Shown: positions 1 to 9,359 of the stretch, piece by piece
Numbering within the stretch: position 1 is the stretch's first letter
Layout of the letters: every line of letters starts with the position of its first letter
NCBI RefSeq assembly: GCF_001865575.2
Contig: NZ_CP017561.2
Location: forward strand, 1,116,001-1,180,000
Origin: Paraburkholderia sprentiae WSM5005
Lineage (GTDB): Bacteria > Pseudomonadota > Gammaproteobacteria > Burkholderiales > Burkholderiaceae
Length of the DNA: 64,000 bases
Reading direction: 5' to 3'
Translations under genes and position numbers: made by a program
Notes under the pieces: generated by a model
The model's database searches: none
What the model was told of the DNA's origin: nothing
Seen by the model: the letters and a program-made list of their open reading frames with translations, nothing else

Positions 1-306
1 GCCGCGGCGCACCCCTTCGTTGATCATGTCGGTGACGCTCATCGTGGCGCCGTCCCAACGCACGTCCATGCCGACCTTCACGAACACCGTGACGATGCCG
101 GTGTCCTGGCAGATCGGGCGCTTGCCTTCGGCGCACATGCGGCTGTTGGTCAGGATCTGCGCGATCGCGTCCTTCGCTGCGGGGCTCTGTTCGAGCTCGT
201 ACGCGCGCCCAAGCGCTTCGATGTAGTCGAGCGGATGGTAATAGCTGATGTACTGCAACGAATCAGCGATGCTCTGAATCAGGTCTTCCTGTTTGATGAC
301 GGTCAT
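1..306 (-). CDS. Fumarate hydratase, class I (N-terminal part, cut by window edge)
   Basis: The reading frame runs from an ATG (complement of 304-306) off the left edge, giving the first 102 residues. It starts MTVIKQEDLIQ and contains the segment RPICQDTGIVTVF. The Cys of the P-x-C-Q-D-T-G motif is the first [4Fe-4S] ligand in class I fumarases (FumA/FumB type). The family interconverts fumarate and malate in the cytosol as part of the TCA cycle. The rest of the enzyme lies outside the window, so completeness cannot be judged. A tartrate dehydratase relative is possible but less likely, because the N-terminus has the usual single-chain fumarase form. Confidence 0.88.
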   Translation of the reverse strand, partial: MTVIKQEDLIQSIADSLQYISYYHPLDYIEALGRAYELEQSPAAKDAIAQILTNSRMCAEGKRPICQDTGIVTVFVKVGMDVRWDGATMSVTDMINEGVRRG

Positions 307-358
307 GGCTAGCTCAGTGGGGAGGGGGCGCTTGTTGTCGGATCGCAGCGCGGTGCGG

Positions 359-970
359 TCAGTCTTGCGCCTTCATGGGAGTGGAAAGCTTGGTGCCGCC
401 CACGGCGTGCAATGCCGCGGACTCTTCGACATGTTTGGGGTGGGTGTGCGTAGTGAGGCGGTCGACGAGCGCCATCACGAGCGCCGATACGAGGAACGCG
501 ACGTGGATGATCACCTGCCACATGATGGTGTGCGTCGTATTCTGGTCGGGGCTGATGAAGGTCTTCAGCAGATGGATCGAGGAGATGCTGATCAGCGCCA
601 TCGACAGCTTCACTTTCAGCACGCCGGCGTTCACATGATCGAGCCATTCCGGTTCGTCCGGATGACCGTCGAGGCCGAGTCGCGACACGAACGTTTCATA
701 CCCGCCGATGATCACCATGATCAGCAGGTTCGAGATCATCACCACGTCGATCAGGCCCAGCACGACGAGCATGATGCTGGTTTCGTCGAGCTTCATCGAG
801 TCGGTGACCAGATGCCAGACTTCCTTCAGGAACAGCACCACGTAGACGGCCTGCGCGACGATGAGCCCGAGATACAGCGGTACCTGCAGCCAGCGGCTCA
901 TGAAAACGAGGCGGGGAAGCGCGCGCATCGGGCGGCGCGGACGGGCGGAGGCGGGTCGCGAAGCGGACAT
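359..970 (-). CDS. YqhA/UPF0114 family inner-membrane protein
   Basis: About 203 residues with three to four hydrophobic segments: one near residues 28-48, a pair around 62-90, and two in the C-terminal half. The central part (SRLGLDGHPDEPEWLDHVN, then KVKLSMALISISSIHLL) is typical of the UPF0114/TIGR00645 family. The family's biochemical role is not known. The open frame can be extended two codons to a TTG at 976, but the ATG at 970 is the simpler start. The basic, Arg/Pro-rich N-terminus should stay in the cytoplasm. It lies just upstream of the fumarase gene in the same direction (52 bases apart), so co-transcription is possible. Family assignment is good; function is unknown. Confidence 0.82.
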   Translation of the reverse strand: MSASRPASARPRRPMRALPRLVFMSRWLQVPLYLGLIVAQAVYVVLFLKEVWHLVTDSMKLDETSIMLVVLGLIDVVMISNLLIMVIIGGYETFVSRLGLDGHPDEPEWLDHVNAGVLKVKLSMALISISSIHLLKTFISPDQNTTHTIMWQVIIHVAFLVSALVMALVDRLTTHTHPKHVEESAALHAVGGTKLSTPMKAQD

Positions 971-1131
971 AGGCAACGGTCAGATGAAGCGCGGGTGACG
1001 GGAACACGGGCCAGGCGCCGACGGCGGTGCGGGGCGCGGCCATCGAAGGGTCGCGAGACTCGCGACAGGCGCGCTATTGTACAGCGTTGGTCGAATCTGC
1101 TGCCGCGCGGCCGGCAGCGCACCCGCCACGC

Positions 1132-2034
1132 TTACGATGCGGCCGGCGGCACGCGGCGCGCCTTCAGGCTCGCGAGGCCGATACCGGCGATCACGCAGGC
1201 GAGCGCGATGCCGTGCGCGAGCGTGGGCCGCTCGCCGAGGAACACGATGCCGTAGAGCGCCGCGGCGACCGGCAACACCGCGCTGAACACGCCGGCGAGA
1301 CCGCCGGGCACGTGTCGGATGCCCTTCATCCACAGCCAGAACGAGAAGATGCTGGCCGACAGCCCGTACCACAGCACCAGCATCCAGACGCTCGACGGCA
1401 CCGCGCGATAGTCGAAATGCGCGAGCGCGCCGGCGCCGAGCGGCAGCATCAGCAGCAGGCCGAACAGATGCGTATACGCGCAGATGTCGATCGGCGCGAG
1501 CGTTTGCGTGAGGCGGCGCGACAGGATGATGTACAGCGATTCGCAGCACACCGCGCCGAGCACCATGAAGTTGCCCGCAAGTGAGCCGGTGGCGGCCGTC
1601 GCATACGCGCCCGCTTCGACGTGCGCGACATTGATGACGACCACGCCGACGATCGCCAGCACGATCGACGCGAGCGCGCGGCCATCCGGGCGCTCCTTCA
1701 GGATCAGCCACGACAGCAGCGCGACGACCGCCGGAATGGTGCTGGTGATTACGCCAGCCGCGACCGCGCTGGTACGCGCGACGCCGTTGAGCATCAGCAG
1801 CGTGAAGCCGAAGGTGCCGAACAGCGCCTGTAAAAACAGGCCGATCCATTCGTCGCGGTTGACGCGGCGTAGTTTGCTCACGCGCAAGAGCGGCCATAGC
1901 ACGGCCATCGCGATCACGAAACGCAGCAGCGCGAACAACGGGACGGGGACGAAGGCGACGATGGATTTACCGATTCCGACGTTGCTGCCGACGAGCAGCA
2001 TCGAGGTAATGAGAAGCAGGGCGTAGCGATTCAA
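1132..2034 (-). CDS. DMT-superfamily transporter (EamA domains)
   Basis: About 300 residues with ten hydrophobic segments arranged as two EamA repeats, the normal size for a 10-TMS drug/metabolite transporter. The first repeat includes the typical stretch FALLRFVIAMAVLWPLLR. The second includes WLILKERPDGRAL and, near the C-terminus, GIVFLGERPTLAHGIALA, where the Glu of the LGE motif is typical of these carriers. The family exports amino acids, metabolites or drugs across the inner membrane; the substrate cannot be read from the sequence. The open frame begins at a TTG codon (complement of 2032-2034); a later ATG at 2004 is an alternative start. It is divergent from acs, with about 370 bases between them. 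Confidence 0.82.
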   Translation of the reverse strand: MNRYALLLITSMLLVGSNVGIGKSIVAFVPVPLFALLRFVIAMAVLWPLLRVSKLRRVNRDEWIGLFLQALFGTFGFTLLMLNGVARTSAVAAGVITSTIPAVVALLSWLILKERPDGRALASIVLAIVGVVVINVAHVEAGAYATAATGSLAGNFMVLGAVCCESLYIILSRRLTQTLAPIDICAYTHLFGLLLMLPLGAGALAHFDYRAVPSSVWMLVLWYGLSASIFSFWLWMKGIRHVPGGLAGVFSAVLPVAAALYGIVFLGERPTLAHGIALACVIAGIGLASLKARRVPPAAS

Positions 2035-2406
2035 GCTGGAGTCCGGACGGCTAGTTCAGTTAGCATTGTAAAAGGCCGTGCGAGAGAGCGTAAAGGCGCG
2101 TGGCTCTCGTCTGATCAACGCCTGAGCGCGTCGATGGCTGACGCGATCTAAGGGTTTTCGCTTGCGGATCAGCGCGATGCGCGTAAGTGGCCGGTAAGTT
2201 GCTGCACTTATGGTTAAGCGTCAACGCGGGATAGGACTGAGCAGGCGCCCGCACGCAGGGATGCTGCGATGCCGCACGCACGCGTTGGACGGCATCGCGA
2301 GGTAGGAGACAGCGCCGCTCGTGGGCGGCTCGAACAGGATCAGGCCCGCGCGCGCGCCGCGCGCCGGTACAAGGTTTTAGGTTTCATCTTCACCAAGGGG
2401 TTGTCG
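2035..2406. other. Intergenic region upstream of acs
   Basis: This 372-base divergent gap holds no convincing gene. Short open frames reach into it, including an upstream extension of the acs frame to 2269, but they have no recognisable protein features. It contains one candidate sigma54-type element, listed separately, and otherwise nothing identifiable. Confidence 0.5.
2188..2203 (+). promoter_or_regulatory. Candidate sigma54 (-24/-12) promoter for acs
   Basis: The bases TGGCCGGTAAGTTGCT fit the pattern TGGC-N7-TTGCT, with the GG and GC dinucleotides exactly ten bases apart as sigma54 promoters require. It lies about 205 bases before the acs ATG. In several proteobacteria acs is activated through sigma54 or dedicated acetate two-component systems. 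This is a pattern match only and can arise by chance in GC-rich DNA. Confidence 0.3.
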
Positions 2407-4389
<1,983 letters not shown>

Positions 4390-4418
4390 AGCGTTGCAAG
4401 CGGGTCTGCGCGAGCCGC

Positions 4419-4444
4419 GGCGGTGTGTCGATCGACACGCCGCC
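4419..4444. repeat. Perfect-centre palindrome downstream of acs (possible terminator hairpin)
   Basis: A 26-base near-perfect inverted repeat centred on TGTCGATCGACA, with GGCGG/CCGCC outer arms and one G-T type mismatch. It lies 30 bases after the acs stop. There is no T-run, so a classical intrinsic terminator is not supported. It could be an attenuating hairpin between acs and the symporter pair, or a protein-binding palindrome. Confidence 0.35.
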
Positions 4445-4546
4445 GGGCGCGCCGGGCAGACCTGTCGTTCGCGCGGCGGTCTTGCATCGTGGCGTCGCGC
4501 GGACAATCCCAATTGCCTCGCCGATGCCTTTTTGATACATAGGCGC

Positions 4547-4975
4547 ATGGCCGCGCCACACCTATCCTCCCACGCTACCTTGAACCCCCCGCCCGAACCG
4601 CCGCCGGTCTCGGCGGCGATGGCGCTCGCGCATCGCAAGTACTGGCGTTTCAACCTCGCGCTGATCGCGACGCTGATGACGCTCGGCTTTTTCGTCTCCT
4701 TCGTCGTGCCGATGCTGGCACCGGCGCTCGCGCAGGTGCGCGTCGGCGGCTTCAGTCTGCCGTTCTACTTCGGCGCGCAAGGGGCGATTCTGATCTACCT
4801 CGCGTTGATCGTCGTCTATATCGTGCTGATGCAGCGCGCCGATCGTCGGTTGCAGCGCGCGTTCGAAGTGGATTCGCAGCGCGATGCCGCAAGCGGTCCC
4901 GCCGCGGATTCCCCGAGCCGCGCGAACGATGACGTCAAGGCCGGCGCCGACACGCCGGCCGTGCGCGGACGCTGA
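4547..4975 (+). CDS. DUF4212 small membrane subunit of a sodium/solute symporter
   Basis: About 142 residues from the ATG at 4547; an ATG at 4619 would give a protein nearer the family's usual length and begin at MALAHRKYWRFNLALI. Two hydrophobic segments follow (about residues 36-60 and 75-98), separated by the conserved-looking GGFSLPFYFGAQGA. Proteins of the DUF4212/TIGR03647 type are encoded directly before a large SSF symporter and are regarded as its small subunit. The C-terminal tail is hydrophilic and Ala/Asp-rich. The stop lies four bases before the symporter ATG, indicating tight co-expression. The exact role of the small subunit is not established. Confidence 0.85.
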   Translation: MAAPHLSSHATLNPPPEPPPVSAAMALAHRKYWRFNLALIATLMTLGFFVSFVVPMLAPALAQVRVGGFSLPFYFGAQGAILIYLALIVVYIVLMQRADRRLQRAFEVDSQRDAASGPAADSPSRANDDVKAGADTPAVRGR

Positions 4976-4979
4976 GCCC

Positions 4980-6998
4980 ATGAAGCGCACGCATCGGCTG
5001 ATTCGCTCGTACGTGCTCTATACGCTCGCGTTCCTGCTGTTCGTGTACGTGATGTGGCGCATCGAGCGTAGCACCGGCCCTGGAGTCTGGATCGGCTACG
5101 TGTTCCTGTTCGTGCCGATCGCGGTGTATGCGGTGATCGGCGTGCTGTCGCGCACGTCCGATCTGGTCGAATACTACGTGGCGGGGCGGCGCGTGCCGTC
5201 GGCGTTCAACGGCATGGCGACCGCGGCCGACTGGCTGTCGGCCGCGTCATTCATCGGCCTTGCCGGCTCGATCTACGCGACTGGCTACGACGGCCTCGCC
5301 TACGTAATGGGCTGGACCGGCGGCTACTGCCTCGTCGCGTTCCTGCTTGCGCCGTATGTGCGCAAGCTCGCGCGCTACACGATTCCCGACTTTCTCGGCA
5401 CGCGCTATTCGAGCAACGCGGTGCGCGGCCTCGCGGCGCTTGCGGCGATCCTGTGCTCGTTCGTCTATCTGGTCGCGCAAATCCAGGGCGTCGGGCTGAT
5501 CGCGACGCGCTTTATCGGCGTCGATTTCGCGGTCGGGATTTTCTGCGGGCTCGCGGGCATTCTGGTGTGCTCGTTTCTGGGCGGCATGCGCGCCGTCACG
5601 TGGACCCAGGTCGCGCAGTACATCATCCTGATCCTGGCGATGCTGATACCGGTGTCGATGATCGCGCACAAGGACGGCCTCGGCTGGGTGCCTCAACTCA
5701 GCTATGGACGTTTGATGGAGCGCATGGAAGGGCTCGAGAAGCAGGTGCGCGATGCGCCGCTCGAGGCGCGCGTGCGCGACGACTATCGACGCCGTGCCGC
5801 GCTGATGCAGCTGCGGCTCGACACGCTGCCGCAATCGTTCGTCGACGAGAAGCAGCGGCTCACGCACGAGGTCGGCGATCTGCGGCGGCATAACGGTCCG
5901 TTGCGCGAGATCAAGGAGCGCGAGCGCGCACTCGAACAGTTTCCCCGCGATGCCGCCGCCGCGCAGATCGTCTGGAGCCAGCAGCGCGACGACATGCTGA
6001 TGCGCGCGACCGCGCCGGTGCCGATGCACGAACCGTTTCCCGCGGTCGGCGACGAAGACCGAAGCACGCATGCGCGTAACTTTCTGTCTCTGCTGCTGTG
6101 TCTGTCGCTCGGCACGGCGAGCCTGCCGCACATTTTGACGCGCTATAACACGACCACTTCGGTGGCGTCGGCGCGCCGCTCGGTCGGCTGGACGCTCTTT
6201 TTCGTCGCGCTGTTCTATCTGACTGTGCCGGTGCTCGCGGTCTTGATCAAGTACGACATTCTGTCGAATCTGGTCGGGCATCGTTTTGCCGATCTGCCGC
6301 AATGGCTGATGCAATGGCGCAAGGTCGAGCCGAGCCTGATCAGCCTCGCCGATACGAACGGCGACGGCATCGTGCGCTGGAGCGAGATCCAGATGCAGCC
6401 CGATATGGTCGTGCTCGCGGCGCCTGAGATCGCGGGGCTGCCGTATGTGATGTCCGGCTTGATCGCGGCGGGGGCGCTGGCGGCGGCGCTATCGACCGCG
6501 GATGGTCTGCTGCTGACGATTGCGAACGCGCTGTCGCATGACGTGTACTACCACATGGTCGATCCGAACGCGTCGAGCCAGCGGCGTGTGACGATCTCGA
6601 AGATTCTGCTGCTGGGGGTCGCGCTGTTCGCGTCGTACGTGGCGTCGTTGAATACGGGAAACATTCTGTTTCTGGTCGGGGCGGCGTTTTCGCTGGCGGC
6701 GTCGAGTCTGTTTCCCGCGCTCGTGCTCGGGGTGTTCTGGAAACGTACGACGCGGCTCGGCGCGGTGACGGGGATGGTCGCGGGGCTCGTCGTGTGCATC
6801 TACTACATCGTGTCGACGTATCCGTTCTTCACGCAGATGACGGGCTTCACGGGCGCGCGCTGGTTCGGTATCGAGCCGATTAGCTCGGGCGTGTTCGGTG
6901 TGCCGGCGGGGTTTCTCGTGGCGATTGGGGTGAGCTTGATCGACCGCAAGGCGGACGCTTATACGATTGCGCTGGTGGACTATATTCGGCATCCGTAG
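4980..6998 (+). CDS. Sodium/solute symporter, VC_2705 type (acs-linked)
   Basis: A 672-residue inner-membrane SSF-family protein with about 13 hydrophobic segments. The early core TAADWLSAASFIGLAG and the later core GALAAALSTADGLLLTIANA are family hallmarks. Two soluble insertions interrupt it. One is a charged, heptad-like stretch at about residues 241-350 that probably forms a coiled coil. The other is DTNGDGIVRWSE at residues 458-469, which has acidic or Asn residues at loop positions 1, 3 and 5, Gly at 6 and Glu at 12, matching an EF-hand calcium loop. It is expected to import acetate, lactate or a similar organic acid with Na+. The adjacent acs supports acetate, but the substrate is inferred. 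Confidence 0.86.
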   Translation: MKRTHRLIRSYVLYTLAFLLFVYVMWRIERSTGPGVWIGYVFLFVPIAVYAVIGVLSRTSDLVEYYVAGRRVPSAFNGMATAADWLSAASFIGLAGSIYATGYDGLAYVMGWTGGYCLVAFLLAPYVRKLARYTIPDFLGTRYSSNAVRGLAALAAILCSFVYLVAQIQGVGLIATRFIGVDFAVGIFCGLAGILVCSFLGGMRAVTWTQVAQYIILILAMLIPVSMIAHKDGLGWVPQLSYGRLMERMEGLEKQVRDAPLEARVRDDYRRRAALMQLRLDTLPQSFVDEKQRLTHEVGDLRRHNGPLREIKERERALEQFPRDAAAAQIVWSQQRDDMLMRATAPVPMHEPFPAVGDEDRSTHARNFLSLLLCLSLGTASLPHILTRYNTTTSVASARRSVGWTLFFVALFYLTVPVLAVLIKYDILSNLVGHRFADLPQWLMQWRKVEPSLISLADTNGDGIVRWSEIQMQPDMVVLAAPEIAGLPYVMSGLIAAGALAAALSTADGLLLTIANALSHDVYYHMVDPNASSQRRVTISKILLLGVALFASYVASLNTGNILFLVGAAFSLAASSLFPALVLGVFWKRTTRLGAVTGMVAGLVVCIYYIVSTYPFFTQMTGFTGARWFGIEPISSGVFGVPAGFLVAIGVSLIDRKADAYTIALVDYIRHP

Positions 6999-7049
6999 GC
7001 CGTTTGCGCGGGGCGTTGGGAGGGGTGTGGCGCGAGGCGCGAAGTTTGC

Positions 7050-7055
7050 TATAAT
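7050..7055 (+). promoter_or_regulatory. -10 box of the tRNA-Ser gene
   Basis: A perfect TATAAT lies 13 bases before the mature tRNA 5' end, at the right distance for a tRNA promoter. No good -35 match was seen at 17 bases upstream. Confidence 0.6.
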
Positions 7056-7068
7056 TCGGCTCCCCGCC

Positions 7069-7159
7069 GGAGAGATGGATGAGCGGTTTAAGTCGCACGC
7101 CTGGAAAGCGTGTATAGGTTAATAGCCTATCCGGGGTTCGAATCCCCGTCTCTCCGCCA
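7069..7159 (+). tRNA. tRNA-Ser (anticodon GGA)
   Basis: The sequence folds as a class II tRNA. The acceptor stem GGAGAGA pairs with TCTCTCC, followed by the discriminator G and an encoded CCA at 7157-7159. The anticodon stem CACGC/GCGTG closes the loop CTGGAAA, with anticodon GGA reading UCC/UCU. There is a long variable arm typical of tRNA-Ser, and the T arm CCGGG-GTTCGAAT-CCCCG carries the usual TTCGAAT loop. A near-consensus -10 box precedes it and a strong hairpin with a T-run follows. tRNA 3' ends are frequent integration sites; an unusual gene patch begins directly after this one, but no second copy of the tRNA 3' end was seen. Confidence 0.97.
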
Positions 7160-7171
7160 GAACGAAACATC

Positions 7172-7210
7172 AAAACCCTGCAAGTTCAGTGACTTGCAGG
7201 GTTTTTGTTT
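7172..7210 (+). terminator. Intrinsic terminator after tRNA-Ser
   Basis: Arms AAAACCCTGCAAGT (7172-7185) and ACTTGCAGGGTTTT (7192-7205) pair perfectly around a six-base loop. They are followed by GTTTTT, giving a classical U-rich terminator 13 bases after the CCA end. Confidence 0.9.
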
Positions 7211-7232
7211 TTCTGGGCTCATCGACACACCT

Positions 7233-7436
7233 ATGCCCCAGTCCGTATTTGAGATGCACTCCGTGGAGCTGTCCTGCCAGCGGCCACCGGGGGCCTGTTA
7301 TGTCATCTGCGACGAATGGCACTATAAAGCGTGCCTCGGCAAGGCCGCAGACCTTCAGAGGACCAAGGCGGAGACCCGGGAGTTTCTTGACATTGCCCAA
7401 CTGAATCACAGGGCGTGGCAGAGGACCGGAAACTGA
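7233..7436 (+). CDS. Small hypothetical protein, possibly a fragment
   Basis: A 67-residue open frame beginning MPQSVFEMHSVEL, just after the tRNA terminator. It contains several Cys, His and Trp residues (ICDEWHYKACLGKA) and no membrane segment or signal peptide. I do not recognise a family. The next frame overlaps its end by 22 bases in another register, so the two may be one coding region broken by a frameshift, or the first may be the remnant of a longer gene whose 5' part is missing. No good ribosome binding site precedes the ATG. It is either a short accessory gene or debris. Confidence 0.4.
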   Translation: MPQSVFEMHSVELSCQRPPGACYVICDEWHYKACLGKAADLQRTKAETREFLDIAQLNHRAWQRTGN

Positions 7437-7996
7437 TCAGGAATCTCATTGGCAGTCACTGGCTGTTTTTTCATCGCGTACGGGACCGCAACCCTGACGC
7501 CGATGGCTGGTGGGTCATCGTCGCGCTTCTCGAGGAGGTGCGCCGGCGTGCCCTGCTTGCCATTAAAGGCCCTCGCGATAGCCTGTTTCCGTCACCCTAC
7601 CGCAGCACGCCGTTGCGGAATATCGCAGCGAGGGCCGGCAATCGCCGGGACGGCGAATCTGTGCTGTCCGTCCAGTATGACCCGGCCACCTGGCAAGCCC
7701 GGTTGAACGCTGCGCGCGCGACCGGGACTGGTGATAGGGGCGCATCAACGCTGCTTGGGGATGCGCCGCCATTCGAGTATCGGCCTTACATGTCTGGCGT
7801 GGACGCCGTGCAGATCGCTGGTAGTCAGGAAACAACTCGCAACAATCAGGCACAGAACAAACAAACCGATGGCATCGCTCGAATTTTGCGCCTAACGCCG
7901 CGTCAATCCCGGCAGCTTCACGACGACATTACCGGTCAAGGGCTCGGGTGTCATGAAATCATGGAGCGCGCGAAAGATATGTTCAACCTGTGGTGA
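7415..7996 (+). CDS. Accessory hypothetical protein, toxin-C-terminus-like
   Basis: A 193-residue open frame from a GTG codon; the true start is uncertain. The middle (SPYRSTPLRNIAARAGNRR, then SVQYDPATWQARLNAAR) and the C-terminus (LTPRQSRQLHDDITGQGLG, then HEIMERAKDMF) read as real protein with normal codon bias. The ending LTPRQ...LHDDI.GQGL....I...A...F resembles, in my judgement, C-termini of secreted polymorphic toxins such as Rhs or contact-dependent types. That similarity is from memory and unproven. No signal peptide or membrane span is present. The following gene starts 29 bases downstream with a good ribosome binding site, as an immunity gene would. Confidence 0.5.
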   Translation: MAEDRKLIRNLIGSHWLFFHRVRDRNPDADGWWVIVALLEEVRRRALLAIKGPRDSLFPSPYRSTPLRNIAARAGNRRDGESVLSVQYDPATWQARLNAARATGTGDRGASTLLGDAPPFEYRPYMSGVDAVQIAGSQETTRNNQAQNKQTDGIARILRLTPRQSRQLHDDITGQGLGCHEIMERAKDMFNLW

Positions 7997-8025
7997 TTAA
8001 CAAGGTCAGAACAGGAGAATTTTTG

Positions 8026-8512
8026 ATGATTGATACACAGAGAGAAATCGGGCATCGTTTGTCGGCGCTTCAGGGCCTGCAATTGAGCAGCGCGAACCGT
8101 GCTGCCGATATGCTGACTTTGGGGTTTGGCGATCTGCGGCCCGTCACCAACTTTCGCGGCGTTATCAAGAATGTCGGCGAATGGGCACTCCATATCCAAT
8201 GCCCCTGGAGGCTAGAGGAAGCGGCTCATGTTGTGGCAACTGAAGAAGATCTCAGCGGGTCCGACGAAACGGCATACGCGACTGCGGATCGCCTTCGAGA
8301 ACTGCTGGTAGAGCAGCGGACCTTGTATTGTCGACGGCGTGTCGGTAAGTGATGACGGGGGCATGATCGTTTCGCTGTCGCGCGGATTTCGCCTGGTCGT
8401 TACCCCGGATCGAATTGAAGGCGCCGAAGACTGGCGATTTTTCGCCCCAGGCGTTGACGCGGCGCATTTTGTGATTAAAGGTGGGGCCGTCGCTCCTGAG
8501 TCTTTCGACTAA
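8026..8512 (+). pseudogene. Frameshifted hypothetical gene, possible immunity protein
   Basis: The gene starts at ATG 8026 behind CAGGAG and reads MIDTQREIGHRLSALQGLQ. It passes through QCPWRLEEAAHVVATEEDLS and stops early at 8352 after RTLYCRRRVGK. Another register then takes over without a gap: GVSVSDDGGMIVSLSRGFRL, then GAEDWRFFAPGVDAAHFV, and ends at TAA 8510-8512. The two halves make one continuous soluble protein of about 160 residues if one base is removed around 8322-8335. The break is either a real frameshift or a sequencing error. Placement right after the toxin-like frame suggests an immunity function by inference only. I cannot name a family. Confidence 0.6.
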
Positions 8513-8683
8513 AAAACAAAAGCCGCCCCGCGCACCGCAGTTCGATCGTCGTTCGCTACGATACCGAGCAAAAAATGCTGGTGTGCAATGCTGTCGCCGA
8601 ACTACTTAACGAGAGTTGCCAGTTCTTGCACCCGTACGTCGGCCGATGAGGAGGCGTGTTACCGGCGCGAAGGTCGAACAGGT

Positions 8684-9070
8684 CTACTCCTCGCGCCTCT
8701 CCAACAGCTCCCCCGTATCCCCCCGTTCCGCACAAGCCCCCGTAACAGGCGGCCGCCCGCGCGTCGCCCCCGACAACGGCACCCGCTGCTGAATCCCAGC
8801 CTTCGCCAGCATATGAGCACTGATCGGCGCGGTAAGAAACAAAAACGCCGGAATCAGCAGTTCGTGCAGACTCGCAAAGTTGTCGTGCGCACTGAAATAC
8901 ACCACCGACGCGAGCACGATGCCGCCAACCCCCAGCGTGGTCGATTTAGTCGGCCCGTGCAGCCGCATGAAGAAGTCAGGCAGCCGCGCGAGCCCGACCG
9001 CCCCGATCAGCGTAAACAGGCTACCGACGAGCAGCAGCACGCAAACGATCGTTTCGATAACGGTTTGCAT
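8684..9070 (-). CDS. mnhG: Cation/proton antiporter subunit G
   Basis: A 128-residue protein with three hydrophobic segments. The MnhG/PhaG core GSLFTLIGAVGLARLPDFFM is followed by RLHGPTKSTTLGVGGIVLA. The start is the ATG at 9070; the frame extends upstream, but that part is not family-like. It is the last gene of the antiporter operon, 13 bases after mnhF. The subunit is part of the large Mrp-type membrane complex that exchanges Na+ or K+ for H+. The C-terminal tail of about 35 residues is hydrophilic and Arg/Gly-rich. Confidence 0.9.
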   Translation of the reverse strand: MQTVIETIVCVLLLVGSLFTLIGAVGLARLPDFFMRLHGPTKSTTLGVGGIVLASVVYFSAHDNFASLHELLIPAFLFLTAPISAHMLAKAGIQQRVPLSGATRGRPPVTGACAERGDTGELLERREE

Positions 9071-9083
9071 CGCCCACCTCGCG

Positions 9084-9359
9084 CTAGTTGAGTTCGATGA
9101 TGTCGCCGCGCTGCAAATACTTGGTGAGCGCAACAGTGCCGAGAAAACCCATCACCGCGATCAGCAGCGCCACCTCGAAGAGAAGTGTCGAGCGCAAGCT
9201 GATCCCGTACACGACGATCAACGCGATCGCATTGATGTTGAGCGTATCGAGCGCGACGATGCGATCGGGCAGCGACGGACCGCGCACGAGGCGCCACAGC
9301 GTGAGCAAAAACGCGATACCGAGGATCGCGAGCGAGATCGGAACCACCATGGCTAGCAT
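9084..9359 (-). CDS. mnhF: Cation/proton antiporter subunit F
   Basis: A 91-residue protein with three hydrophobic segments. The family signature VRGPSLPDRIVALDTLNINA sits between the first and second segments, as in MnhF/PhaF/MrpF. Its first seven bases overlap the end of mnhE, implying translational coupling. Small subunit of the Mrp-type antiporter; its individual role in the complex is not defined by the sequence. Confidence 0.93.
   Translation of the reverse strand: MLAMVVPISLAILGIAFLLTLWRLVRGPSLPDRIVALDTLNINAIALIVVYGISLRSTLLFEVALLIAVMGFLGTVALTKYLQRGDIIELN

Noticed and set aside
293..1255. Long open frame of 320 codons on the plus strand over yqhA
   Set aside because: Arg/His-rich antisense reading of the YqhA and DMT genes; no natural protein pattern.
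2060..2281. 73-codon frame between the DMT gene and acs
   Set aside because: No ribosome binding site, no domain, atypical composition.
7069..8600. Search for an attachment-site repeat of the tRNA-Ser 3' end
   Set aside because: No second copy of the CCGGGGTTCGAATCCCC-type end was found downstream within the patch, and no integrase is present.
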